A stretch of DNA of 14,277 nt. Origin: Hyphomicrobiales bacterium. Its GTDB lineage: Bacteria; Pseudomonadota; Alphaproteobacteria; Rhizobiales; Beijerinckiaceae. This document shows, piece after piece, positions 1 through 7,886 of this stretch. The stretch lies in contig JANYDZ010000071.1 in the NCBI GenBank assembly GCA_025363375.1, forward strand, positions 1-14,277, read 5' to 3'. Position 1 is the first letter of the stretch; every line of letters starts with the position of its first letter. The notes beneath the pieces were generated by a model. It was not told where the DNA came from, ran no database searches, and was given only the letters and a program-made list of their open reading frames with translations. The translations under genes were made by a program, and so were the position numbers.

Positions 1-335
1 GCGACCGTGGACAGAAACTCCACCATGGCGAGGAAAAGACGTCCAAGAACGCCGATCGTCAATCCTATGACGAGTTCGCGCACGCAGCCGCCAAGCAGTT
101 GCAAGTTCACGCCCGCCTCCGCCGCCGCAATCATCGGAACCGCCGGCGCGATCAGAAGAGCGACGAAAACAGCCAAAAACAGCCTGACCCGCGGCGGAAC
201 GAACACGCTTCCAAAACCAGGCGCGAGCATGACGCACCCGCCGACGCGGCAGAACACCATGAACACATGCGCGATCTGACGAACGTCCGCGATAGCCGCC
301 GTGCGTTCAAGAAAATCGATGTCCACGGATGTCAC
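1..335 (-). CDS. fliR: Flagellar export-gate protein FliR (N-terminal part, cut by window edge)
   Basis: Integral membrane component of the flagellar type III export gate, which with FliP and FliQ forms the helical entry pore at the base of the flagellum. I translated this strand by hand. From a GTG start the frame stays open for 111 codons to the window edge. It contains VFCRVGGCVMLAPGFGS followed by VPPRVRLFLAVFVALLIAP and, later, RELVIGLTIGVLGRLFLA, a pattern typical of the FliR N-terminus with its first hydrophobic segments. The GTG start overlaps the flhA stop as GTGA, so its translation is probably coupled to flhA. Full-length FliR is about 250 residues, so more than half lies outside the window. 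Position after flhA matches rhizobial flagellar operons. No other family fits. Confidence 0.93.
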   Translation of the reverse strand, partial: MTSVDIDFLERTAAIADVRQIAHVFMVFCRVGGCVMLAPGFGSVFVPPRVRLFLAVFVALLIAPAVPMIAAAEAGVNLQLLGGCVRELVIGLTIGVLGRLFLAMVEFLSTV

Positions 336-2419
336 GAAATTGTGCCCAAAGACACGATTTCGAATCCTCGGGCTATTTCAAGTTGCGACAGAACGGGCAG
401 GGTCGGGAACATTCTTTCCACGACCAGCCGCACATATTGCCGACACTCGGGGCTGGTGACGAGGGCGAATTGATGCCCCTCCTCCATCCGCGAGCGGATC
501 GCCGCCGCCGCTTCCTCGGCAAATTGCTCAACCATCCTTGCATCAAGGTCGAACTCGACCGCGTCGCCCTTCGCGTCGCGCTTCAGTCCGCGGTGAAACG
601 CCAGATCCCAGCGGTTCCCCAGGCGCAGAATTTTGAGCGCCCCGTTGTCGGCGACGTCGCCGCATATTTGCTGCGATATGCGCATGCGCACGTGTTCGGC
701 GATCTGCTCCGGCCGTCGCACATGCGGCGCAATTTCCGCGACGGCCTCAAGCACCAGATGCAGGTTGCGAATCGAAACCCGTTCCGCCAGCAAGAGCTTC
801 AATACCGATTGCAGCGTTGAATAGGACAAATGGACGGGCGCGAGTTCCTCGACAAGTTTCTTGTAGTCGGGGTCCAGACGGTCAATCAACGCGCGCATGT
901 CCTTGTATGACAGCAGTTGCGCGAGATTGCAGCGGATGACTTCGCTCAGGTGGGTCAAAAGCATGGACAGCGTATCGATGGGTTTGAAACCTTCCCGCTT
1001 CACCTCTTGCAGGAAGGCGTCCGAAATCGACATCGCCGCCATGCCGAACGCCGGCTCGCGGGTCATTTCACCCGGAACATCCGGTTTGCCTCCGTTTCCC
1101 ACCAGCACCAGAAATTCGCCGAGTCTGACCTCCTGGGTCGCGATGACCGTGCCATGCATTTTTATTTGATAGGTTTTGGGAGGCGCGCTCAGATCGTCGC
1201 TCAATTTTATTTCCGGCACGACAAAGCCGAAGTTCAGCGCGAATTTCTTCCGCATTTTGGCGACGCGGGACGCCAGCTCCGCGTGCGACGCGACGAAACG
1301 CGTGGCGATTTCGCGGCTGAAACAAAGCTCGATGTCCACGGTCCTGAGTTGTTCCTTGAGCGTCTCCTTTTGCTCGGACCGCTTGTGTTGCTCCATCGCC
1401 GAGAGATCCGCTTCGCCTGAAATGCCGATTTGCGACTGGCGGGCGCGCATGTTCGACGCGACATACAACATTGCCGCGCCCAGCGCCCCGAACGGCGTGA
1501 ACGGCAGCCCGGGAATGATTCCAAGCACGAACATGAGCGCCGAAGCCAGCACCAGCGCGTTGGGATATTGGCTCAACTGTCCGAAAATCGCCTTTTCGCT
1601 TGAGCCCCGTTCGCCTCCCTTCGCAACCAGCAGGCCCGCGGCGAGCGAAATAATCAGCGCGGGAATTTGCGAGACGATGCCGTCGCCGACGGATAGTTTC
1701 GTGAAGATGTCCGCGGCGTGACGCACGTCCATGCCATGCCGCGTCACGCCTATGATGACGCCGCCAAACACGTTCACCGCGAGAATGATCAAGCATGCGA
1801 TCGCGTCGCCGCGCACGAACTTGGAGGCGCCGTCCATGGACCCGAAAAACGAACTTTCGGCCTCCAGTTCCGCGCGCCGCGTTCGGGCGGTCTTTTCATC
1901 GATCAATCCAGCCGACAAATCCGCGTCGATGGCCATTTGCTTGCCGGGAACCGCGTCCAGCGCAAAACGCGCGCCCACTTCGGCGATGCGCGACGCCCCC
2001 TTGGTGATGACCAGGAAATTGATGATGACCAATATCAGGAAAACGATGATTCCAATTACGAAATCGCCGCCCATGATGAGTTGAGCGAAACCGCTGATGA
2101 TGTAGCCCGCCGCCGCCGTGCCCTGATCGCCGTGGGAAAGGATGAGGCGCGTTGTCGAGACGTTGAGCGCCAGGCGCAGGATGGTCGCGACCAGCAGGAT
2201 CGTGGGAAAGGACGAAAACTCCAGAGGCCTCTGAATCCACAGCGCGACCATGAGGATGAGAACCGAAAGAGCGATCGACAGCGCGATGCCGATGTCGATG
2301 ACAAACGCCGGCACGGGAAGAAAAAACACGCAGAGAATGACAATGACCGCCCCGGCGAATTTGTAGTCCGCCCCGGCCGCGTGGCGCTCTTCGTTGCCGT
2401 TGGCGGCCACATCGGTCAT
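332..2419 (-). CDS. flhA: Flagellar biosynthesis protein FlhA (export gate, FHIPEP family)
   Basis: Largest protein of the flagellar export gate. Its membrane half forms a ring that uses the proton motive force, and its cytoplasmic half docks substrate-chaperone complexes. The 695-residue length is normal for the family. Residues 20-130 and 205-325 carry the hydrophobic segments. Family hallmarks are LRLALNVSTTRLIL at 81-94, KGASRIAEVGARFALDAVPG at 140-159 leading into KQMAIDADLSAG, and MDGASKFVRGDA at 195-206. The region from about 330 to the end is the soluble substrate-docking part. The ATG is preceded by an AGGA element about 9 bases upstream. It follows fliQ after 67 bases, the widest gap between two genes in this operon, and overlaps fliR by four bases. 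Nothing suggests damage. Confidence 0.97.
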   Translation of the reverse strand: MTDVAANGNEERHAAGADYKFAGAVIVILCVFFLPVPAFVIDIGIALSIALSVLILMVALWIQRPLEFSSFPTILLVATILRLALNVSTTRLILSHGDQGTAAAGYIISGFAQLIMGGDFVIGIIVFLILVIINFLVITKGASRIAEVGARFALDAVPGKQMAIDADLSAGLIDEKTARTRRAELEAESSFFGSMDGASKFVRGDAIACLIILAVNVFGGVIIGVTRHGMDVRHAADIFTKLSVGDGIVSQIPALIISLAAGLLVAKGGERGSSEKAIFGQLSQYPNALVLASALMFVLGIIPGLPFTPFGALGAAMLYVASNMRARQSQIGISGEADLSAMEQHKRSEQKETLKEQLRTVDIELCFSREIATRFVASHAELASRVAKMRKKFALNFGFVVPEIKLSDDLSAPPKTYQIKMHGTVIATQEVRLGEFLVLVGNGGKPDVPGEMTREPAFGMAAMSISDAFLQEVKREGFKPIDTLSMLLTHLSEVIRCNLAQLLSYKDMRALIDRLDPDYKKLVEELAPVHLSYSTLQSVLKLLLAERVSIRNLHLVLEAVAEIAPHVRRPEQIAEHVRMRISQQICGDVADNGALKILRLGNRWDLAFHRGLKRDAKGDAVEFDLDARMVEQFAEEAAAAIRSRMEEGHQFALVTSPECRQYVRLVVERMFPTLPVLSQLEIARGFEIVSLGTIS

Positions 2420-2486
2420 GTCGGCATTCCTGGATCCGGCGGTTCGTCAAATGGAACGCGGTTGTCCGCGGCGGCGGGCGCGTGGC

Positions 2487-2759
2487 TCAATGTGAAAAGC
2501 CGGATTCGATTTTGCCGTAGACTTGCTCGCAAAACGCGAAAAAATGCCTGCCGCTCGCCGTGGCTGTGAAACCGACGACAAGACACACGACAACCATTTT
2601 GGGGACAAAAGTGAGGGTCGCCTCTTGAATTTGGGTCAATGCCTGCATCAGCGCGATTGTAATGCCCACGGCCATCGCCGACATCACGGCGGGCCCTCCG
2701 CAAACCATCAAGGTCCAGACCGACAGGCTGGCGAGGTCCAGAACGTCGACTTCATTCAC
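2487..2759 (-). CDS. fliQ: Flagellar export-gate protein FliQ
   Basis: Small membrane protein of the FliPQR export-gate core. The 90-residue length is exactly typical. Two hydrophobic segments lie at about 12-38 and 52-72, joined by the family motif QALTQIQEATLTFVPK at 39-54. The start is GTG. No in-frame ATG exists near it, and the GTG overlaps the flgD stop codon as GTGA, which indicates translational coupling to flgD. The C-terminal tail ends in a short polar stretch as in other FliQ proteins. Identification is firm because length, motif, topology and position between flgD and flhA all agree. Confidence 0.95.
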   Translation of the reverse strand: MNEVDVLDLASLSVWTLMVCGGPAVMSAMAVGITIALMQALTQIQEATLTFVPKMVVVCLVVGFTATASGRHFFAFCEQVYGKIESGFSH

Positions 2760-3166
2760 GAGGCCGAAACCCGCAAGCCGTCCTCAATAACCACGACCGA
2801 TCCGTCGGAAAGAACAGCCGATGATCCAGAACCGCCGACGGTTACGCTCGCCACGAGCCCGGACACGGTTCCGTCCGCGCTCGTCACCGATTTTCCAAGC
2901 AGTTGCTCGGCCTGCGACAAGGAATTGATGATCAACATCGAGGCCAGGAGTGTGTTCGTTTTCGCGGCTTGCTGCACCGACGAAATGGTGGCGAGTTGTG
3001 AAACCATCTGTGTCGGATCCATGGGCTTGGTCGGATCCTGATTCTTCAATTCCGCCGTAAGCAGCGTGATGAAGGATGAAGCATCCAGCGTCTTGGCGGC
3101 GCCGGCGCCAATCGCGGCGGACGACGTGTTAGCGGTCGTGATGGAGGACGTGCTGGCGATGGTCAT
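2756..3166 (-). CDS. flgD: Flagellar hook-cap scaffold protein FlgD (short form)
   Basis: FlgD caps the growing hook and guides assembly of FlgE subunits; it is exported and discarded once the hook is complete. The conserved N-terminal part is clear: a Ser/Thr/Ala-rich exported leader at 1-25, then FITLLTAELKNQDPTKPMDP at 32-51 and TQMVSQLATISSVQQ just after. The protein is 136 residues, far shorter than the roughly 230 residues of enterobacterial FlgD, but short forms of this size are usual in alphaproteobacteria. The C-terminal stretch GKSVTSADGTVSG to the end is what remains of the Tudor-like region. A GAGGCG ribosome site lies 6-11 bases before the ATG. It follows flbT by 9 bases and overlaps fliQ by four. 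Confidence 0.93.
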   Translation of the reverse strand: MTIASTSSITTANTSSAAIGAGAAKTLDASSFITLLTAELKNQDPTKPMDPTQMVSQLATISSVQQAAKTNTLLASMLIINSLSQAEQLLGKSVTSADGTVSGLVASVTVGGSGSSAVLSDGSVVVIEDGLRVSAS

Positions 3167-3175
3167 TTGGCGCCT

Positions 3176-3595
3176 CTATGCTGCGTTGACGGTGGCTGGC
3201 GTCTCGTCCGGAAACATGATCCGCCGTTCCAGATCGAAAAGCCCGCGCAGGGCCTTCATGGCTTCGTAGTTTTGTCCACACGAGGCCAATTCGTCGATTC
3301 GCTTCAGCTCCGGGAGGATCGATTTTTCCTCCACAGACTCAAAGGTCTCGATGGCGTCCATGATCATTTTGCGCGCCAGGGACGTGGCTCCCGTCTTCGC
3401 GGTCGGATCCATCAACAACGTCTGTATCGCGAAGTATATCTGCCGCAACGGCGTCACCGCTTCGTTCGCTTGCAGAACATGGGTTCCCAGCAGGAAAGTG
3501 ACTTTGTTCAACAGCTCGATCGACACCTTGCGGTCGACCTTGATCACCGCGCCGTTCAGGTACATTTTGTCGCCGGCTCGAAGCGATATGTTCAT
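3176..3595 (-). CDS. flbT: Flagellin post-transcriptional regulator FlbT
   Basis: In Caulobacter FlbT binds the 5' leader of flagellin mRNA and promotes its decay until the hook is finished, linking filament production to hook completion. In some other alphaproteobacteria it acts positively. The 139-residue protein begins MNISLRAGDKMYLNGAVIKV, then contains VSIELLNKVTFLLGTHVLQA and a middle part YFAIQTLLMDP, all characteristic of FlbT. It is soluble with no membrane segment. The GAGGTGAG ribosome site before its ATG overlaps the end of flaF, leaving a 7-base gap, so coupling to flaF is likely. Which sign of regulation applies here cannot be read from sequence. Confidence 0.94.
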   Translation of the reverse strand: MNISLRAGDKMYLNGAVIKVDRKVSIELLNKVTFLLGTHVLQANEAVTPLRQIYFAIQTLLMDPTAKTGATSLARKMIMDAIETFESVEEKSILPELKRIDELASCGQNYEAMKALRGLFDLERRIMFPDETPATVNAA

Positions 3596-3602
3596 GGCGG
3601 TC

Positions 3603-3950
3603 TCACCTCAGGCCGTCGCGGATAATTTCGTTGATCTCGATCATCGGCGTCAGATCCGCGGTCGCGCCGGAGCGAACGCGTTCCACTTCCTTCAACATCC
3701 AGGCGCCGATCGACAGAAGGTTGACGCGCAACTCTTGGGGAAGCGCGTTTTCGGGATTTTTTAGATCGTCGATGAAGATCGCCCAGAGCCGTCGAAGGTA
3801 GAAAAGCGCGTCCACCTCGGCGGCTGTTCCCGGGCCGCTTTCACGCGCGGCGCGCAGAAGACGGATGGTCTCCTCCATGGCGTGCCGCTCCCGCGCGCGC
3901 ATCTCGCTGGACGATTCATCGACGATTTCGGCGTATGCGAATTGGTACAT
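3603..3950 (-). CDS. flaF: Flagellin biosynthesis regulator FlaF
   Basis: FlaF is a small cytoplasmic protein restricted to alphaproteobacteria. In Caulobacter it works opposite to FlbT and is needed for flagellin translation and secretion. The 115 residues are of normal length. Recognisable parts are MYQFAYAEIVDESSSEMRAR at the start, a helical stretch ALFYLRRLWAIFIDDLKNPE in the middle, and LPQELRVNLLSIGAWMLKEV followed by a C-terminal IEINEIIRDGLR. It follows flgL after 18 bases and precedes flbT by 7, the usual alphaproteobacterial pairing. The ribosome site is weak (CCGAG 10-14 bases before the ATG), so its translation may depend on ribosomes arriving from flgL. Confidence 0.93.
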   Translation of the reverse strand: MYQFAYAEIVDESSSEMRARERHAMEETIRLLRAARESGPGTAAEVDALFYLRRLWAIFIDDLKNPENALPQELRVNLLSIGAWMLKEVERVRSGATADLTPMIEINEIIRDGLR

Positions 3951-3968
3951 TGCGCGTGCTCGGTGTCT

Positions 3969-5015
3969 TTAGGCCGGAAGGTGTTTGACGAGGCTCATCT
4001 GCTGCAATTGCGCGGTCAATTGGTACGCGGTCTGAAGCTTCGTCGTGAGCAAATTTATGTTTGTCGAAACCTCGTAAGGGTCTATTTTTTCGTATTGATC
4101 GATTTGGCCGGTGAGGATCGCCGTCTCCGCGTTCATTGCGGAAGACGCGTCTCCCGCCCGGGCCTTGGCCGCGCCGAGCGCGCCTTCCAGACCGATAAAA
4201 CCCGAGACCGAGGACCCAAGCAGGTTCGAAGCGCGCGACGCGACCGCGCTTGTCGCCTCGCGATTGAAGGGCGAGCCTCCGAATTCCGCGAGGATCGCGT
4301 AGGCCTGGGCCGCGTCCTTGAACGCGGATTGATTTGCATTGGTCGCCGCGTCGATGGTTTGTCCCGGCGCGATATGAATCCGGGGGCTGGTGGACGAGGC
4401 GGCCGACCAATCGGCGGACCATGCCGGGGCGGCGAACAGGTTCGCCGCGGCGCCCGTCAGAAACGCGTTCAACCGGGCCCCCGGGATCCCCGCGGCGGCG
4501 GGATCGGTGGGGGGGAAACCGAACTGGGTCGTGAACGCGCCGACGAGCGCGGCTTTGGCCGGCGAGCCTGCGGCGTTGTAGTCGTTGATCGGCGTCTGGC
4601 CTGAATTGATTCCGCCAAAAACATATTGGCCATTGAACGAGGTGTTCGCTTTGGACGTCAATTCGTCCAGATTCGCTCGCCCAAGATCGCTGAGCGACGT
4701 CGCTGTTTGAGACGTGGCGGCGAGCGTGAGTTGCTCGAGAGCGCTTTGAGCCGATGCGCGCATTCGTCCCATCGCCTGTTGCGAAACGTCAAGCTCGCTC
4801 GAGGCGAGGCCATTGGAATCAACCAGCGTCAGGAGAAGCGATTTTCGATTTCGGAGCGAGGCGTCCAGCCCCGCAAGCGCTCCAAGTCGGGATCCCGGAT
4901 CGGCGGAGCGTCCAGTCGAGAGCTCGATTTGCCTGGCGGCAAGGTCCGCCTGCGTCGCCGACACCGTGTTGGCGAGAAAATTTGAGAGATAGTAGCTTGA
5001 GGTCGCCGCGATCAT
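3969..5015 (-). CDS. flgL: Flagellar hook-filament junction protein FlgL (HAP3)
   Basis: FlgL is the second junction protein, joining the FlgK ring to the flagellin filament; it is exported through the hook channel. The 348-residue product has the flagellin-like ends expected. At the N-terminus are SYYLSNFLANTVSATQADLA and the RQIELSTGR stretch. At the C-terminus are the GQIDQYEKIDPYEVSTNINL stretch and TTKLQTAYQLTAQLQQMSL. The middle is variable and Ala/Gly-rich. The frame is open upstream to 5237, but that extension lies inside flgK, is Arg-rich, and is excluded by the strong GGGGAGGTGA ribosome site just before this ATG. Only two bases separate it from the flgK stop. The assignment is secure from gene order and terminal motifs. 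Confidence 0.93.
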   Translation of the reverse strand: MIAATSSYYLSNFLANTVSATQADLAARQIELSTGRSADPGSRLGALAGLDASLRNRKSLLLTLVDSNGLASSELDVSQQAMGRMRASAQSALEQLTLAATSQTATSLSDLGRANLDELTSKANTSFNGQYVFGGINSGQTPINDYNAAGSPAKAALVGAFTTQFGFPPTDPAAAGIPGARLNAFLTGAAANLFAAPAWSADWSAASSTSPRIHIAPGQTIDAATNANQSAFKDAAQAYAILAEFGGSPFNREATSAVASRASNLLGSSVSGFIGLEGALGAAKARAGDASSAMNAETAILTGQIDQYEKIDPYEVSTNINLLTTKLQTAYQLTAQLQQMSLVKHLPA

Positions 5016-5017
5016 CG

Positions 5018-5027
5018 TCACCTCCCC
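5018..5027 (-). promoter_or_regulatory. Strong Shine-Dalgarno of flgL that fixes its start
   Basis: GGGGAGGTGA on the minus strand ends two bases before the flgL ATG at 5015 and contains the flgK stop codon. AGGAGGT-like cores sit about 5-9 bases from the start. This supports the internal ATG rather than the much longer open frame reaching into flgK. Confidence 0.75.
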
Positions 5028-6487
5028 ACGCTCGACATGAGAGTTGCGAACATGCTTTGCGCCGTCGTGAGAAGTTTCGCCGTCGCTCCGTAGGAGTTCT
5101 CCAGGCTCAACATGTTGCTGAGCTCCATATCGAGGTTTACGCCGGTTGCGTTGGCGAGGGCGGCGGACGCTTGATCGGCGACCGACTTGTGAAAATCGGC
5201 TTGCGCGCTGGCTTGCTGGTGTCCCGCCTGGACCCATGACAGGGAGCCTTCCGCGTAACTGGCGATGGAACCGCCGCCGCCCAGACCCGCGGCCGGATCG
5301 AAGGCTTGCGATCCATTCAATCCGGCGATCAGCGATTGTATGCGGTCGGTGAAGGCGGCCGCTCCCGTCGAATTATAGGTATAGGCGGGATTGCCGGGAG
5401 CCGAGATGCCCCCATCGCGCAACAGGTTCGCGTTGCCGCCAAGTTCCGGATCGACGTTCGCGCTGATCGTCAACTTTCCCGCCAGACCCGGCACGTCCGC
5501 GTTGGTTGGCATTCCCGCCGCGCCCGGGAAGGTGAACAGCCCCGGCTGCGGCGACGCGGCGGAGGAACCCGATTGGTCTTCCTCGCGAAAGGCGCTCACA
5601 AGGGCATTGGCGATCTGGTCCAGTTGCGCCAGATAGGCGGGGGCGGCGACGTCGCGCGCTTTTGCGAGTCCCGCGAGCGTCCCCGATCGAAGCGCCATGG
5701 GCGCCGAGGCGCCCGTCACGGGAACGCCGTCAATCACCACGGCGTTCATCGCCGCATTGGAGCCGGTCGCGTTCGAAGCGGCGAAAGATACGGTTCGCGG
5801 GCTGTCCTGAAACAGCGTGACGCCGCTGTCGGTGTAGAGCGAAAGGGAACCGTTCGGCGCTTCGGTCGTGGAGACGCCGACTTCTTTCGCCAGATCGGCG
5901 AGAACGCCGTCGCGGGAATCCATGGCGTCGGTGACATCCAAGTTTGTTTGCCGTCCGGCGACGACCGCGCGGTTCAACTCGCCGAATTTTTTCAACAGCG
6001 CGTTGATTTTATCCACCGAAGCAGACATCGCCGCGTCGGATTGCGAACGCAATGACCCGGCCGCCGCGGACGCGCTGTTGAGCGCGCCCGCCAGCGACTT
6101 CGCGCTCGCGACGGCGGCTTGCGCGGTAGCCGCGTTGGCGGGCGTCCCCATGTAGGTCTCAAGCGCGTTGTGGAAAGCCGACAGGCGATCGGTCACCGAT
6201 TGACCGGGCGCGCTCGCCGTCGCGGCAAGAGTTGCAAACGCATCGGAGACGGCCGAGGCATTCGCCGCCGCGGATATCGATCGCGTCGCTTGCTCGCGCA
6301 GCGCTTCGTTGGCGGCGCGCGTGACGGCGCTCAATTGCACGCCGTCGGCCTGGGCCAGGCCCGTCGTTGTTTTGCGCGTGTAACCCGGCGTATTCACATT
6401 GGCGATGTTGCGGGCGACCAGAGCCATCCGGCTCGATGTCGCCGCAAGGGAGGAGTCGATTGCGTTAAATGCCGACAGCAGGCTCAT
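5018..6487 (-). CDS. flgK: Flagellar hook-associated protein FlgK (HAP1)
   Basis: First junction protein at the distal end of the hook. The 489 residues begin with MSLLSAFNAIDSSLAATSSR and continue with RNIANVNTPGYTRK at 26-39, the rod/hook family signature with FlgK-type TPGY. The C-terminal coiled region contains VNLDMELSNMLSLENSYGAT followed by AKLLTTAQSMFATLMSSV, the conserved FlgK end that forms the central helical core of the assembled ring. The middle, about 60-430, is Ala/Ser-rich and variable, as expected for surface-exposed domains. A GGAAG element lies before the ATG. The gene follows flgE by 30 bases and precedes flgL by two. Length and both terminal motifs are normal. Confidence 0.95.
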   Translation of the reverse strand: MSLLSAFNAIDSSLAATSSRMALVARNIANVNTPGYTRKTTTGLAQADGVQLSAVTRAANEALREQATRSISAAANASAVSDAFATLAATASAPGQSVTDRLSAFHNALETYMGTPANAATAQAAVASAKSLAGALNSASAAAGSLRSQSDAAMSASVDKINALLKKFGELNRAVVAGRQTNLDVTDAMDSRDGVLADLAKEVGVSTTEAPNGSLSLYTDSGVTLFQDSPRTVSFAASNATGSNAAMNAVVIDGVPVTGASAPMALRSGTLAGLAKARDVAAPAYLAQLDQIANALVSAFREEDQSGSSAASPQPGLFTFPGAAGMPTNADVPGLAGKLTISANVDPELGGNANLLRDGGISAPGNPAYTYNSTGAAAFTDRIQSLIAGLNGSQAFDPAAGLGGGGSIASYAEGSLSWVQAGHQQASAQADFHKSVADQASAALANATGVNLDMELSNMLSLENSYGATAKLLTTAQSMFATLMSSVGR

Positions 6488-6517
6488 TGTCGCTTCCAGA
6501 TTGTGACGTCGATGAAA

Positions 6518-7765
6518 TCAGGGCTTCAGATTGTTGAGAATGTTGAGAATGTCCGCTCCCGTCTGAAAGACTTTGGAATTGGCTTGATAGGAGCTTTGCG
6601 CCTCGATCATTTGCGTCAGTTCCTGAGCAAGATCGACGGTGGAATTCTCCAGCGCCGATGATTGTATCGATCCAAATCCATCCGAACCCGGCTGGCCGAG
6701 CAAAACCGCTCCCGAATCCCGATCCACCTGATAGGCCGTCCCGTTGATGGAGCGCAGGTTCACGGGACTTGGCACGTTCGCCAGGGGAATGTCGTAGGCG
6801 GCGCTCGAGGTTCCGTTGTTGAACTGAAACGACATGGTCCCGTTTGCGCCGATCGATACGCCGTTGAGGTTGCTGATCGCGCCGCCGTTGGTTGTCGCCG
6901 CGCCGACGCTGTAGGGAGCGCTCAATTGCGTCATGTTCGCGAGGTTCATCGTCATTGTTTGCCCGCCGGGAACAGCCAGCGTCAACGGCGATCCCGTCGA
7001 CAACTTGCCGTTGAGGGGGTCGAACGCCAATGATTGAACAGCCAGAGGCGCGTTGGCGTAGGGAAAGCCACCCGCGACGGGCGCGTCGGCATGATCATAG
7101 ATGGCCGCCTCCCAGGAATTGGGGGCAAGCTTGGTCAGGTAGATGTCCAGCGTGCGCTGACCGCCCAGGTTGTCGTAGGTCACCAGCGACGTCTTTTCGG
7201 TATAGGTGGATGTGGCCGCGTTGTCGGACGCGAGCGAGCCGGCGGGAATGACGGCGGCATCGGCGGGAAGGTTGGCGCTGAATGTGCCCGTGGTGGTCGG
7301 CGTCGCCTGCGATTGGCTCTTGCCGATGTTGACCCGCGCCATCGCGTCGAGGGAATTGGCGACGCGAATCACTGGCGGACCCAATAAATCGTAGCCCATC
7401 AGATAATATCCCGAGGCGTTGACAAGATCGCCGGCCGCGTCGGGAACGAAAGAACCAGATCTCGTCAGGTACATCGCGCCGCCCCTGTCGGACACCACGA
7501 AGAAGCCGCTGCCCGCGACCGCCAGATCGGTGACCGACGCCGCGTTGACGATCGATCCTTGCAGATTGTTCAGGGATCGCAGACGCGTGGAAACGCCCCC
7601 GCCCGCGTCGAACGATCCGACCGACGCCTGATCGACCAACGACGCGAAATGCGTCGAGTTCGTCTTGAAACCGGTCGAATTCGCGTTCGCAACATTTTGC
7701 GCGATCGTCGAGAGCCAGTTGCTCATCGCGCCCATTCCGGAAACCGAGGCGCCGAAAATGCTCAT
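6518..7765 (-). CDS. flgE: Flagellar hook protein FlgE
   Basis: Structural protein of the flagellar hook, the universal joint between rod and filament. The 415 residues carry the rod/hook N-terminal motif NVANANSTGFK at 24-34, then the FlgE core SVTDLAVAGSGFFVVSDRGG followed by YLTRSGSFVPDAAGDLVNA and GYYLMGYDLLG. The C-terminal motif DLAQELTQMIEAQSSYQANS is followed by KVFQTGADILNILNNL. Size is typical for alphaproteobacterial FlgE. Its ATG overlaps, as ATGA, the stop of the short upstream frame at 7762-7869, and a CGAGG ribosome site lies 6-10 bases ahead. FlgE is exported before the specificity switch, and its completion is what FlbT/FlaF regulation responds to in other species. Confidence 0.96.
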   Translation of the reverse strand: MSIFGASVSGMGAMSNWLSTIAQNVANANSTGFKTNSTHFASLVDQASVGSFDAGGGVSTRLRSLNNLQGSIVNAASVTDLAVAGSGFFVVSDRGGAMYLTRSGSFVPDAAGDLVNASGYYLMGYDLLGPPVIRVANSLDAMARVNIGKSQSQATPTTTGTFSANLPADAAVIPAGSLASDNAATSTYTEKTSLVTYDNLGGQRTLDIYLTKLAPNSWEAAIYDHADAPVAGGFPYANAPLAVQSLAFDPLNGKLSTGSPLTLAVPGGQTMTMNLANMTQLSAPYSVGAATTNGGAISNLNGVSIGANGTMSFQFNNGTSSAAYDIPLANVPSPVNLRSINGTAYQVDRDSGAVLLGQPGSDGFGSIQSSALENSTVDLAQELTQMIEAQSSYQANSKVFQTGADILNILNNLKP

Positions 7766-7869
7766 TTGCGAACCTCGAGGGTCGCGGCGCGTTCGCGCCC
7801 GGTCGGCGACATGGCGCCGGCTTTGAGCTTCGCGAAGGAAGTGGAAGGCGTTTTGTCAAACGGCCGCAT
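7762..7869 (-). CDS. Short frame ending at flgE, probably the displaced C-terminus of the upstream gene
   Basis: This is a 35-residue frame from the ATG at 7869: MRPFDKTPSTSFAKLKAGAM, then SPTGRERAATLEVRK. Its codons strongly favour G or C in the third position, its stop overlaps the flgE ATG as ATGA, and a GAGG element stands 6 bases ahead of its ATG, so it could be translated alone. The frame is also open further upstream and there reads IVTEAF, which would continue the neighbouring gene if eight bases were removed. I therefore think it is either the separated tail of that gene or a real micro-gene coupled to flgE. No known domain is visible. Confidence 0.4.
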   Translation of the reverse strand: MRPFDKTPSTSFAKLKAGAMSPTGRERAATLEVRK

Positions 7870-7886
7870 GAAAGCCTCGGTCACAA

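Noticed and set aside
1718..2569. Plus-strand open frame of 283 codons opposite flhA
   Set aside because: The product is highly charged, low-complexity and rich in Arg, Asp and His, as expected from reading the antisense of a GC-rich membrane-protein gene. flhA on the other strand has full family motifs.
3882..4604. Plus-strand open frame of 240 codons opposite flgL and flaF
   Set aside because: It is an Arg/Gly-rich antisense reading; both genes on the minus strand have recognised family motifs.
5016..5237. N-terminal extension of flgL into flgK
   Set aside because: The added 74 residues are Arg/Gly-rich and unlike FlgL, while the ATG at 5015 has a strong ribosome site and starts where FlgL proteins start.
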